Assembly: GCA_036936605.1 (NCBI GenBank)
Contig: JAUPFV010000003.1
Span: 103,983,278-104,047,277 of the forward strand
Direction: 5' to 3'
Source of the DNA: Limnanthes douglasii subsp. nivea
Lineage: Eukaryota > Streptophyta > Magnoliopsida > Brassicales > Limnanthaceae
Length of the DNA stretch: 64,000 nucleotides
Below the pieces are notes generated by a model, which was not told the DNA's origin, ran no database searches, and saw only the letters and a program-made list of their open reading frames with translations. Positions 1 to 12,100 of this stretch are shown here, in pieces. Position 1 is the first letter of the stretch. Every line of letters starts with the position of its first letter. A program made the position numbers and the translations under genes.

Positions 1-2505
1 TTACGTTTAACACTGATATAGGGTTGCATTATTACAAAGTAAGATCTTTTGGCTTAAAGAATGCTGGGACTACTTACCAGTGTCTACTCAATAAAGCGTT
101 TTCCAGTCAGATTGTGAGGAAGGTAGAAGTTTATATTGATGATGTCATGGTAAAAAGTATGAATGAGGAGGATCATTTAAATAACCTCAAATAAATTTTC
201 TCTAACTTAGAGGCCATTAATTTAAAGTTGAATCCAGAAAAATGTACTTTGGGAGTATGATCTGGAAATTTTTTGGGGTACAACATTAATAAAAAAAGAG
301 ATCCAGGCTGACCATTGCAATTAGATGTCCTGTTAACTATGGACCTTCCTCGGTCCACCAAAGAAGTTCAAGTATTGACTGGAAGGCTGACATCTTTGAA
401 TAAGTTAATTTTAAGATCGTCGGATAAATATGCGTAGTTCTTCCAAATAATTCAACTGGCCCCCAAATTGTGATACAGTATTCTTTGAAATTAAAATATA
501 TTTATCTTTGCCTAAAAATCTATTCAAACTGATTATTGGAGAAAGACTCTACGTATATGTGTCAGTATCAAATTATGTTATAAGTGCGATGTTAGTTTGG
601 GAGGTTGACAATTACCCTCACCCAGTTTGTTACCTTAGCAAAAGTTTGTTAGATGCTGAAAAAAGATACCTCAAGTTGGAAAAGTTAGCCTTAGCCTTAG
701 TAATAACAGCCATAAAAAATGAGGCCTTATTTTCAAGCATATTCTATCACAGTTCGAACTTATCTTCCACTTAAAAATATATTATAAAAACCAGATATAT
801 TGGGTCGAATGACCAAGTTATTTGTGGAATTAGGGGACTATGATATAGATTTTTCTCCTCGAACAGCAATAAAATCTCAAACTGTAGTAGACTTCCTAGT
901 TGAGTTCCATTCAGAGAGACCGTATAAAAAATCTTCTGTTTACAAGTATAACAAGGAGTGGGTAATTCAAACAGATGGATGATCTAGTATAATGGGTTGT
1001 GGGATAGTAATTTTCTTGCTTTCCCCTTTTGGAGACTCAATGTACCAAGCTATACGTTTTGGTTTTAAGGCATCGATTAATGAGACAGAATACGAAGCAG
1101 TTATATCAGGCTTAAGGCTTTCTCAAATATGCAGTACCAAAATAATCTGATTATTAAATGATTCGCAACTGCTCGTACATCAAGAACATGGACAATATGA
1201 GGCAATACTTATAACAACGAACCTCAATTTCGGTACAAAAATGAATTGTTATAACGAACCAACCTCGAAATAGAAGTTAAAAATGAAAAAAGTTCCAAAT
1301 ATCAACCACAATCAGCCAATACTTAAGGTATAGTATCCAAAGAGTTCATTACTAAATGGAGTCTTCCCAAATACAAAAGTGTAGCTAAGAAGTTAAAGTT
1401 TAAAGCACACGGTTTTTGGGTTTTGAGAGGGATCCTCTATAGTAAGCACTTATTACACTGCCTCAAATCTGACGAGTCGCAAGCAATTCTATCTGAATTA
1501 CAAAGCTTTTACTATAAGGGTCGTATTAGCAGGCTATTATTGGCCACTAATCATGTAATATGTTAAAAAGCTAGTTAGAAGATGTGATCTATCTCAGAGG
1601 TTTGGAAATACAATACATGTACTGGAAGTTCTCATAGAATCAATACCGTTTGATAGGTGGGAGCTTAATTTGGTTGGACCCTTTCTGATGGCTTCTGAAG
1701 GGTGTCAAACTATTATCTTGGCAACTGATTATTTTCTAAAATGGGTAAAAGAAGCACCCCTCTCCGGAACTACTTCGAAAACCGTAATCAGATTCATATT
1801 TTCTAATATTTATTGTAGGTTTGAAATTTCTAGGCGTATAACCACAGATAATGGCCCTCAGTTTGACAATAGTGATATGGAATTGTTTTGTGCATCAAGA
1901 GGAATTTACCATTGTTTCTCTTCTTCTTCTTATCATCCCCGAAATAATGGTCCAAAGAAAGGTGGCAAACAGAACCATTTTAATGGGTCTCAAAAATAAT
2001 TTAGAAGGGACGCCAGGTAAATAGTCTATTTACCTACAAGAAGTATTGTGGGCTTATCGAACTACTCCACATATTGTCACACAAGAATCTTATGTTTCCT
2101 TGGTTTATAAAATTGATTCAATAGCACCAATTAAGGCTAATCTTCCTTCTTTCAAGGTTCAAAATTATTCCGAAGAGGAAAATGAGGCTGCAATAAGAGC
2201 TCAACTAGACTTGATCGAAGAAATAAAAATTAAATCTCATTTAAGAACGAAACATTATCAAGGTTTAATGAGGAATATGTATGTATCTAGAGTACGAAAA
2301 AAAGACTTCCAAGTGGGGGACAAGGTTTTAAGAAAAGTATTTTTGCACACCAAAGACATAAATTTTGAGAAGCTAGCTTTGAATTGGGAGGGACTGTACA
2401 TTGTGTGTGAAAATATTAAACAGGTAATGTATCGATTAGTTGACCAAGAAATTAGTCATTTTAGGCATCCGTAGAATGTCGAACATTTAAGGTTATATCT
2501 CGAGT
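1..2505 (+). pseudogene. Degenerate Tat pol: RT, RNase H, second RNase H, integrase
   Basis: Translation in shifting plus frames gives polymerase pieces in order. Reverse transcriptase is seen around 60-180, with its catalytic YIDD box near 129-150. Connection/RNase H spans about 508-770. A tether reading LGDYDIDF (about 830-860) precedes a second RNase H-like block (about 955-1130, retaining NETEYEAV). Integrase runs about 1500-2505: the core holds a DNGPQFDN block near 1850 and the C-terminal part (2046-2474) ends just before the array. Many stops and frameshifts interrupt it, so no functional protein is expected. The dual RNase H and LGDYDIDF tether match the copy at 48.6-58.8 kb, which supports the same lineage. 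Confidence 0.8.
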
Positions 2506-2654
2506 AAATTTATATTGTAAATATTTACTTTGTTTTTGTTTAGTGTAAGTATTTGGGGGCATACTCTCTCCAACCTTAGTGGTGTGGTGAGGTTTTAATG
2601 AGGTGTTTGAATCATTATTAATCTATAATTTTTGCCTTTAAAAATGTGTTTACA

Positions 2655-2995
2655 AGTTTGGCTTGTGTATTAAGTTTTTATTACTTCGAATGGATTACCT
2701 TTGAATGGCTTGTGTATGCTAAGTTTTTATTTTCTTCAAATGGAATACCCTCAAATGGCTTGTGTATGCTAAGTTTTTATCGTTTTCGAATGGATTACTG
2801 TCGAATGGTCTGTGTATGCTAAGTTTTTATTTCCTTCGTATGGATTACCTTCAAATGGAATGTGTATGCTAAGTTTTTATTTTCTTCAAATGGATTACCT
2901 TCGAATGATTTGTCTATGCTAAGTTTTTATTGCCTTGGAATGGATTACCTTTAAATGTCTTATGTATGATAAGTTTATATTTCTTTCGATGGATT
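2655..2995 (+). repeat. 50-bp tandem array downstream of pol (copy 1)
   Basis: The phrase TGTGTATGCTAAGTTTTTAT recurs at 2711, 2761, 2811 and 2861, then in mutated form at 2911 and 2961, an exact 50-bp period; a further diverged copy lies near 2664. About seven units in total. The array sits between the integrase end and the antisense ORF, the position that holds a 60-bp array in copy 2 and a 76-bp array in copy 3. Confidence 0.92.
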
Positions 2996-3092
2996 ACATT
3001 TGGATATTCTCAATTTACCGATTAGTTATCTTTTGATAAGCTAGGTTAATGAGATGAGGCATGATATAAAACGCCTTGCGCAACCCAAGAAC

Positions 3093-5357
3093 TTAATAAA
3101 ATATGGGGATAATATTACAAAAATGCATTGTCCATGCCAAGGGGTTATATAAAAATATTTGATCTAAATAACAAAATGTCATGTACACAACAAGGACTTG
3201 TACAAAAACAACTACATAATAGTCTACTAAACTCTCACTATCGGAGTCCCCTTCATCAGTGTTGTCAGAACCATCACTTGGTGAATCTTCAGAAATACCA
3301 AGTTGATTGAATATGGGCATGTTATGAGGAAAAATATTATCCGGAACCATTCCCTATAAAGACCCAATGGCTAGTGTAGGGAACGTTTTATGGAATTTCA
3401 GCACCATATCTGACTTGATTGATGCATCGCTTTGTGTAAGGAATCTATCACCCCATCAACGTACACATGTATAGCATCATCTTATTCTTTGGTGGATTTT
3501 TATTTAAGGGAGTATATCTCATCTTCATGTTGTTTGATAAGTTCTTCTTGAGTGTTTTTTTCTTTCAACAAATGCTCAATGGTGGCCTTGTTGTTAGCTT
3601 GTTGGTTCTTCAATAAAGTGATCTCTCATAGCTGGATGATTCTGGTTTTCCATTATCAGATTGCAACTTTTCATGGTCGGATTTTTCATTGACCAAATCT
3701 TCCTAGACTGATTTGACCTCTTCAGATATGCTATTAGCTTTTGCCTTTTCCTCCTTGGTTGAAGCTTTCAAATTATTGTTTTCCTCTTGAAAATAATTTA
3801 TGATTTTAATTTATGACCTCACTTGTCTCTCCATTCAACGGTTGGCCTCATATAGCTCAATATTGAATACTTTAACACAACGTTCATCTTTGATAATTCA
3901 AAGGAAACCTTTTTAAAACTACAACAGTAGCAATATTTGTAGATTCTGGAAAACTTCAAATTAAAAAGCCCCCATACCTTTGATTGGGTCAGCATCTCCT
4001 AACATTTTCCTTTTAGAGGAGGCTGGGAAGTAGTAGAGAATAAGAATCGGATATTATGGCTGCTGGAGGATAAAAAACATGGATTGTTGGAGGAGGAATA
4101 TTTTACCATAGGACTATCTCCGAAGTAGTCGAGGTTTTCTTCCTCTTCTTGTCTCTCTTATCACTGTCTTATTTACCTCTTTTGTGTACTTTATTCTTCT
4201 TGGGAACAATATATTTTTAGGACACCTCACCTCCTCAATCATGGCAGCAACAACATCTAACAGGGTTGAGTCAATCTCATCTAGTTTCCCTTCATTTCCC
4301 ATTTCGATAGCAAACTGTGATGAGCCTTCTTCGCTCTTTTTATCCTTCTTATTCCAATAGATAGGGTCTCTATTCTTGGTCGGGAGAAATAATATGCCAT
4401 CAAAAAACTTGGTTATCTTGAGAATGACAGTAGGCCAATGAGGAGCGCTAAACTGCTCCCATGCCAGCTCTTGTTCGGGATTAGTCGTCCTTAGATGACT
4501 TCGAACAAATTTGGCAGGAGTGAAGCATTGATCGAAGCCATTGGACTAGTTTTCCTCTGCCTATTGATTCAGCTTTTTAAAGGTCACCTTCGCGTTGGCC
4601 AAATGATATAGATATGGCTTCAAAATAGCTGATACAAAAGAAGTTAGGGATAAATGGTAAAATATTGCATAAAAATATTAGAAAACTTAAAAATAATTCC
4701 GAAGAGGTTTACGAGTATTCTTCCAATGTCTAATGAGCTGGCTCGGATTTCCATGGGAGGTGATCTTCTTGCTATTCTCCCACTGACCACTGATAAAAAA
4801 CTTATTTTTCCAAATTTTATCTACCTCCAACAGATCATCAACCACTTTGTAGTTGTTCCCCATGTTAATATAGTAGAATGGGTTGTGGGCATTGCAAGAT
4901 AGTCATGCAAAAATAGCCAGTTATTCCATCGGCATCAGATTCATGGACATTTTTGAAGCTATGATGCATGCCACTAATAAGAAACAGGTGTTCATGCTAG
5001 CTTGGCTTGGGCATAATCTTACCAAACTAAAGTATCTCAAAACTTCGGGGTCCAAGGGTAACTGAAGGCCCCAGTAGAAGGATTCTGACGGGTTGTAGCT
5101 CCTTGGGATTGAGATCATTTTAGTGGTTTAAGATAACATCTTGTTGAGGTAAATGACTGAGAAGTTGAAGAGGGTTTAGAGGAAATATTACGCTTGCTGT
5201 AAGGATAAACTCCTCCGTAATAAGTGGATTGAGTTACAACGAACATATTTGAGAAGAAAGGCAATCCAACAGCGACCCTTGCTTTTTTCTTTTCTTCTTC
5301 TAATTTGGACAAGTTCAACCAACCACCTTTGGTTAAATTATTTTTTGCAGTGAACAT
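3093..5357 (-). pseudogene. Antisense extra ORF of Tat element, copy 1 (gypsy-associated protein with acidic tail)
   Basis: On the strand opposite to pol, minus-frame pieces form a broken protein. Its N-terminus (ATG at 5357) includes GGWLNLSKLEEEK and VGLPFF. A middle block at 5118-4921 reads PLDPEVLRYFSLVRLCP and ends MPME. A basic segment lies at 4302-4114. The Ser/Asp/Glu-rich tail at 3350-3190 includes SDGSDNTDEGDSDSE. The same blocks in the same order occur at 49445-52218, again opposite to that copy's pol. The central block resembles Pfam PF04195 ('putative gypsy type transposon'), an assignment from memory of the family pattern. Stops and frameshifts break the ORF here. Function is unknown; additional antisense ORFs have been described in Tat-lineage elements such as Grande. 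Confidence 0.7.
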
Positions 5358-5871
5358 GCAAACACCAAAATAATAACCTAAAGAGAATCTGCGATGGTTA
5401 ATGCGATAAAGAAAGGGAAAAGATCGTCGGTAAAGAGTTAAGTATCAACAGTGATGGTTTGTTTCCATGTCTAGAATGAAAATTATCTCTCTTTAAAAAT
5501 CCTAAAGTGAAAAAAATGAGAAGGAGATTATATAGAAACTGTAAGAAATGCTTGAGTGTCCTACTAGAGAAGTGAAAACGATAATGGTAACTATGGGAAT
5601 CTAGAGAAGTGGAAACGTCTCTCATTTGATTGGTTGGTTTTACCTAGGGTGAAATAAATTTGTGGATCCAATTAGGAAGTGACATATGTGACGAAAAAGT
5701 AACTGGTTAAAACTTTTGACCTTTGGTTAGTAACCGTCTTTGAACAACACCATTAATGGAGGATCATATAACTTTTACTACTCAAGCTATGAAATGTCAT
5801 CAAGTTAAGTTTGAGAGAATAAAACCAATAGAGTTTTGATCAACATTGTTTAGCCCTCCGAAAATGTCTTT

Positions 5872-6300
5872 TGATAGGGCTAATGGGGTTAGTTGATTGG
5901 GATCATAAATTTTTGGATGTGATGAATAGCATATGGTCGGATTTCTTCGTAGGGTCAATTTAGACTAAAGATAAAAGTCTACATTTATATTGTTCCCTAA
6001 CCTTTTGACTAAGATTTATGGTAGACGCATTTGTGTTTGGCAACTATTTATTTATTAGGAATAATAGTAGTTAAAGGGCTTATTTGATCTATAGGTTTAA
6101 CCATTGTTTCTAACCAAACTCGATTGGCCCATTAACCCAAAATCAGCTTATAAAAGCTTTCACATACAACATTTACGGGGGTTGAGATTTATCTCTCTAA
6201 GTATTAAGTAAAGAAGCTCGATTATCTACCTTCCTCCTCAAATTTAATACATCATCCACATATTTATCCTCACCGGATCTGGTTTTGTTCATCTTTAAAA
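5872..6300 (+). repeat. Putative 3' LTR of Tat copy 1
   Basis: The string TGATAGG at 5872 equals the first seven bases of the LTR of the complete Tat copy (minus strand from 58767), and it lies about 500 bp beyond the antisense-ORF start, as in that copy. A TATA-like TTATAAAAG occurs near 6147. The partner LTR is outside the window, so the end cannot be fixed. Confidence 0.35.
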
Positions 6301-6599
6301 AATCAATGATATTTTTGAATATTTATTTTAAGCTATTGTGTGAAAGATTTGACATTTTAAAAATAAACACAAAAATAGTAGATAGAAAATCATATAATCA
6401 ATTAAACAACCAAATTTCTATGTTTACAACAATTTTCTTCCTATTTTAGCAACACATTTACACATATTTTTGCAACTTCATTTTTTCACATTCAAAACTC
6501 CATATCTTTCATATTCTAACATTAAAATAAAATAGATAATATAATGTTTACAAAAACATGTAATGAAAACAATCAAGTCTATGAACCTAATAAAGTTGG

Positions 6600-7790
6600 T
6601 TTGATTGGATCAGTTTGATGGAACAAAATTTACAAAGTGGAAATACAAGTTGAATTTTTTGTTCAAAACACTCAAAGTATTCTACATACTAGATTTGGAC
6701 TAGACAAAACTTCTGAGTCTATTATAGCATACACCACAAAAGGAATGAAAATCAACACATGCATGAGAAAGAGACTTGACATACCGAACACATTTTATGA
6801 ATACACTTTCATACGCATCTATGATCTACATCAATGATAATTTGACATTCAAAATTTTATACACTCTTGAGGAGAAATTAAAAAAAATACCAATTTTTTT
6901 ATTGCACTTTAATGTGTCAGTTATAAGTTCTTAAATGGAAATTATTTCTCTCGTGAATCATGAACATTGAGTAATATTTAACAAGCTCGTGTCCATGAAA
7001 AATAACATTTGTAAAAAAAATCCAAAACATAGCTTTTTGGAAAAATACCAAAAGACGATTTGCCACAATTTCGATGAGTATTATATAGATAAAATCTATG
7101 AACACTTAATGATTATCAAACAATGGTTTCTTAGAGATAAATTGGGGAAGAAACTAAAATATTGGAAATTTCAAAATAACCAATGTGATTGAGCCAAAGA
7201 GAAAAAAAACAAAATTCTTATAAAATATGCTCAAAACCAAAAACAAAAAATTTATTCGAGTGAGTGAAAGTAGTTATTAGATTTGTGGTAGAGCTTACCA
7301 TTTTATAGAGATTTTTTAAAATGATAATATAAATAATATGTATGGAAACATTATAGCAATGTGACATAATTAGTGTTGTAGAAAACAAAATCTATGGTTG
7401 GTGGTATGATACGTGTTCATCGTCCATGATGAAACTCGATTAAAATCAACTGAAAAAACTAACGATGCTCGAGAAGTGTAAGTGGAAAATACCAAAAAAT
7501 CTAAATTCGAATGGTCGTAAATATATCAATGTAGTGTTTACAGGGAAAACAATGATAGCAATTACACGTGTTCAATATATTTTGGATATGAATACAAATC
7601 TTGTCTATTGTAATATTTTTTTGTTAAATCTGGTAATCATGTGGTGTATAAATAGGACAAACTTATTATGTCCCAAACGAGTACTTTCATTGGAAATATT
7701 TGCATTTGTGATGGAATGGTAAAACTATATATTGGTAAATATATTAATTTAAAAATTACTCATTATATTTATTCTTAGTGAATATATTAT
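6600..7790 (+). pseudogene. Ty1/copia gag-protease remnant
   Basis: Shifting plus-strand frames carry copia gag features: a block near 6615-6690 equivalent to the DGTKFTKWKYKL motif of plant copia gag proteins, then a region near 7040-7110. Around 7400 a WWYDTCS-like stretch corresponds to the aspartic-protease/pre-integrase region of copia polyproteins, and 7520-7720 resembles the usual 'FTSGKTL...VLHVP...LVSGFLL...GVFVGKGY' segment. Stops and indels are frequent. There is no integrase or RT, so this is a truncated fragment. It may be unrelated to the LTR element starting at about 8324. Confidence 0.55.
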
Positions 7791-8323
7791 ATATTTGCAA
7801 TATGATCAATTATTATGACATGATAAACTAGTGTATATAGAGTATAATGATTGAGAGAATAGTATAAACACAACTTATAAATTATGATATATGTTCATAT
7901 AATAAATGTGAATTGTGTTTAAAATCTAAAAATAGTTATGGAACAATATAAAAATATTTAAAGATGCACAAAGCTATTAGAGTAAATACATACTGATTTA
8001 TATGAAATGGTGTGTTTAATAATTCAGGATAGAACACATTTTATAATATATTAATATATGATGTGGTTCAAATTATAATATTTAGAAAATCAATTTCAAT
8101 ATATCATAATAGCTTTAGTGTCCAATTTCATAGGGCCTAAGACCGTAAGACAAAAAAATCAATATAAAAAACTAAAAAATAAGTAATATAAAAGTTTTAT
8201 ATAAATTAATAACTTTTTTTTTCATCTAACAATCTTTCAAGTTGGTCAAAACTTTAAAGTCTCTATTTAGAGTTTCAACCCCTAATATATATTAATTTCA
8301 TGATAATATAGGTTAGGTATCAG
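7791..8323. other. AT-rich stretch without recognisable feature
   Basis: Very AT-rich DNA between the copia remnant and the left LTR of the next element. I see no ORF, repeat or RNA gene. Confidence 0.6.
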
Positions 8324-9153
8324 TGATGTGTAATTAAAAATCGGTCATCGTGGCAAGGATTTAACCGTGATATAGTTGGAACCTATAGATATTTAAATCC
8401 ATAGCCGATGTAACGAGTATGCTTCACCATGGAGAGTTAGGTATTATAGTTATTTGTAAGGATATCATGTATTAGAATGTCTCGTCATATGTAGGTTCAT
8501 AGTATTAAAGTGTGTTGTTAGATAAGTCTATTTAAATGTAATCAACTTATTATTTATTGAACCTGTGGATAATAAGATAGACGGTATCATGGATATTTAT
8601 AATATGGATATCAATTAGATTGATATGGATATAAATGGAGGGTCCATTAGTCTGAAACTTAATTTATTGGGTCTTTGAGGCGCAATAAGATTATGGTCAC
8701 CTACAGATGCAAAGACATTGGACTATAGCAAGTTAGAACTTAGTTAATGGTTTATTTAAAGAAGACAAAGTTAGCGGATTCTTAATAAAATATTCACTTA
8801 ATTATATGGGTCTATGTTTAATTAAATGTATTCAATTAACTTAATATAAATAGAAGTCTAAATATAATTTTCTGACTTAGAATCATTATTTTCTTCTACG
8901 ATCATTTTTCTCTCTTTATTCTAAAATCCTCAACAATTTCCTTAGAGCTATAGATACCGTGATATGATGTTGTTGTTTGTCCTTCAAATAAAACTAAGAA
9001 GAAACTTACATTCTTTTGGAAGATCCATAATCATCTCAACATCTAAAGTCTTTTGTCGGAAAAAAGAAGATCATGATATCTACTACTATGTTCAAGTTAT
9101 TAAAATACATTGTGGTTCATATCTTTAGGGTTTATGACCTTATAGGTATAACA
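8324..9153 (+). repeat. 5' LTR of old retroelement
   Basis: It starts near TGATGTG at 8324 and ends ATAACA at 9153, three bases before the primer binding site. Most segments align with 14405-15203 despite many substitutions and small indels. The start is approximate because the first ~30 bp are poorly conserved. Confidence 0.65.
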
Positions 9154-9155
9154 AT

Positions 9156-9168
9156 TGGTATCATGGCT
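9156..9168 (+). promoter_or_regulatory. Primer binding site, tRNA-iMet type (mutated)
   Basis: TGGTATCATGGCT lies two bases after the 5' LTR end and differs from the canonical TGGTATCAGAGCC at a few positions, consistent with an old element. Confidence 0.55.
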
Positions 9169-12100
9169 AGATTCTTGATGATTTGAAGTATAGGATTGAC
9201 CCTTTATTCTTTCTCTTATATCAATTTTATTAATTGATTTAGATTAGGAGAAAAAACCCTAATGTAATTGATGTTGAGATCTTATAAGCGTGTTTAGAGT
9301 TTAGAGAATTTAAGTTCATGTTAGGAATTGATTGGTGTAATCGAGAACATAATATACGCTAATTGATATGTATGATTAAATATTCATGTTTGAGATAAAA
9401 AAAAATAGACGAAACTTTAATTTAGATTAATTTAAGGTTTTCAATTTAGTAATTGGACATAGGTTTGTTGTCATATCAACCACCTTCAGTCGGTCTTTTT
9501 ACACCATGAAACATATATATTTTTGTCGCATTAGTCCATTAACAACGGTCTTTTTGTTGCCCATACCCAAATATCAAGCTTCACTCCTCTGTGTAATTTC
9601 TTGCACGTGGGTTTGCTGTCTCAAACCACCCTTTATACATGCTGAAAACCAATTCAATTTGTTATTCAGATAGTTCAATGTTGCTTACATGATTTGTAGT
9701 TTGATTAATTTTTTTTATATAATCACGTATATTCCGACATGTTTAAATGTGTTGGTATTTATAATTAAAGTATTAGGTGTTTATAGGTGTAAAATTTTGT
9801 AGCCCTAACTATATAAGCATTAAAAAAGCACGCAATGCTGAGAATGTATGGCCTTCATGATGATATGTCATTACCTATTATCGTTGAGAACGTAGGCTCT
9901 GAGACTTTTGGATTTATGTCCTACATCTCCGAGGATTGTGTATTTTTCAGGTTAGATTTTTTAATGGAACTTATATCCCTCCAGATATCTAAACTTTTTT
10001 CTGGAATATTTTATATCCTATAGATTTCTTCAGATGTATATGGTCTAATAAAAGGCAATACAAAAGGTATGTTCAGTTAAGCAGATACATCAATTACGTT
10101 TGCATGATTTACAAAGTGAACACTTTATATGACCATCCCTAAACTGTATTGGTGGAGTTGTCATGCCACCCACGTGTCCTATGTCTATGCAAGTCATTCA
10201 AGAAATAGGTTTAAGGGCCCATAGCTAAGGACCGATTGTTGTGAGTGTAGGTTGGCCCTTACGGAATACTACCTCATTATAATCACGCACAACTAGTTTT
10301 TAGTGTTGAATAATTTTGGTTTAGTGTGCCATGAAATAGTCAAGTACGGCTCCTATGTCATGCTTGATTATTGTTAGATATGATCGTCAACCAACACTAT
10401 CTTTCATAAAGAGCTAGTCTTCATAAGTAATGTATGGTATGTTGGCGTATACCATCTCGAGTAAGGATTAAAATGAGTTAGTTCGTATGAATGCCTATTA
10501 GAACTTAAAAGTTTATAAAATCCAACCATTTATGTCAAATATGCATTAATTAAGTAAAATGATGTATTCAGTAATCTTAGGTTCTAGTTATATCTTTTAG
10601 ATGAATATATTTCAAATCATAAAATTGTTCCGTAGAATGGAATCATGATATGTTTGTTCATTATGAATATCAAGATATATATTAGAGTACGGTAGTGATT
10701 ACTCTTTCGTTTACTCCAAAACTTAAGCGGGTATAAAAAGAATACATTAAAGAGGTTAAAATTCAACCATATAAAATGATGCTACTTCATGGATATTCTT
10801 TAAGCATGTAAAAAATAACTAATTAAGACACTTGTAAATTTCATTTTCAAAATGAAGATTTTTTAATGCTTCAATTTCCTAAATTTTTTTTCCGAGTTAC
10901 TTGAATCTTGAAACAGTGTAGGCTAAGCTTTTATTGCCAATATTCGGATTTTTAGTGCTTTAGGTTTCCAAATTTTTCCAAGTTAGTTAAATTTGGAAAT
11001 AGTAGAGACTATGACATCATTATCAAAATTCAGATTTTTAGTGCTTTAATTTTCCAGAGTTTTCCAAGTTAGTTGAATAAGAAAATGACAGAGAGTAAGA
11101 CTTTATTATAGATAAAGATAGTGAAGAGATTTATAAGAAATTCGTATATAAGTCTATCATAAGGTCACGTATAAAGTTCATTTTTTATTTCCCTTTCATA
11201 AGCGATTCGTTATTAACTTTATACTTCAGTGTTTTCCCTCTCATTGAATTATGATAAGATTCATTATATGTTATTAATTTTAAAGTTGAACAATAAACGG
11301 TGAAAAGTAATTTAGATTTTTATCATTATAAAAAAGATTTACATGAATTTGATTTTCTACATAAATAAAATTAAACATGAAGAATAAATAAGTTATACAA
11401 CTTTTAGATTTTAAGAAAGTTTAATAATATTTAACATCAAGGCTGAAGTTTTTTTAAAAGTTTTAGGACAACTTCATATGGACCGTAAATGTTTTGAGAC
11501 TTGGTTCGTGAAGAAGTTTATTTCACACCTTTTAGTATAGTCCACATTTCAATTTACATTCATCTCTTAGGGATCTTTGATGGATTGATGCATATCCATC
11601 TATCATAATTTCTATTCACTTTGAAGGTATATCAAATTTTCTAAATTAAGTGATGATAAAATATATATATATATATACATATAATGGTGATTCATGCATA
11701 TATGAGTTGCAAAATCAATTATTTAATGCATTATAATCTACCCTCTTCGCTAATGATTATAATTATTTTTACCATGACGCTATCCGTGTTTAATAAGTAT
11801 AAATAAGTACATTTTTACCATAAAATTTAGGTCATATCTCTTCAAAAAAGATAGGCAAACTAGTTTATCAAGTACTTATAGACTTTATTGCTTATTCTGA
11901 CTACTCATATGTGTGTTGGATATATAAAGAATAGATAGATAAAATACATGAAATAAATTTCATAAAGTTCAGTTGAAGTCTTTAGAAAAAATTAGAAAGT
12001 TATTAGGAAAATATTTTCATTCATAAACTACTATACATATACATTTTTTTCATAAATATATTTTGGCCATACTATGCATATATTTCAATATAGATGGAGT

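Larger units (their letters stand above)
1..6300 (+). mobile_element. Tat-lineage Ty3/gypsy retrotransposon, copy 1 (5' part outside window)
   Basis: The window opens inside the reverse transcriptase of a decayed Ty3/gypsy element on the plus strand. Downstream follow RNase H, a second RNase H-like block, integrase, a 50-bp tandem array and an antisense ORF, the same order as the complete minus-strand copy at 48629-58767. Two successive RNase H regions are characteristic of the Tat/Ogre/Retand group. The 5' LTR, gag and protease lie left of position 1. The right end is uncertain: I place the 3' LTR start near 5872, where TGATAGG matches the LTR start of the complete copy, and take about 6300 as a working end. 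Confidence 0.75.

Noticed and set aside
9835..10023. 62-codon ORF inside the old LTR element as a gag start
   Set aside because: No zinc knuckle or capsid similarity and no continuation in any frame.
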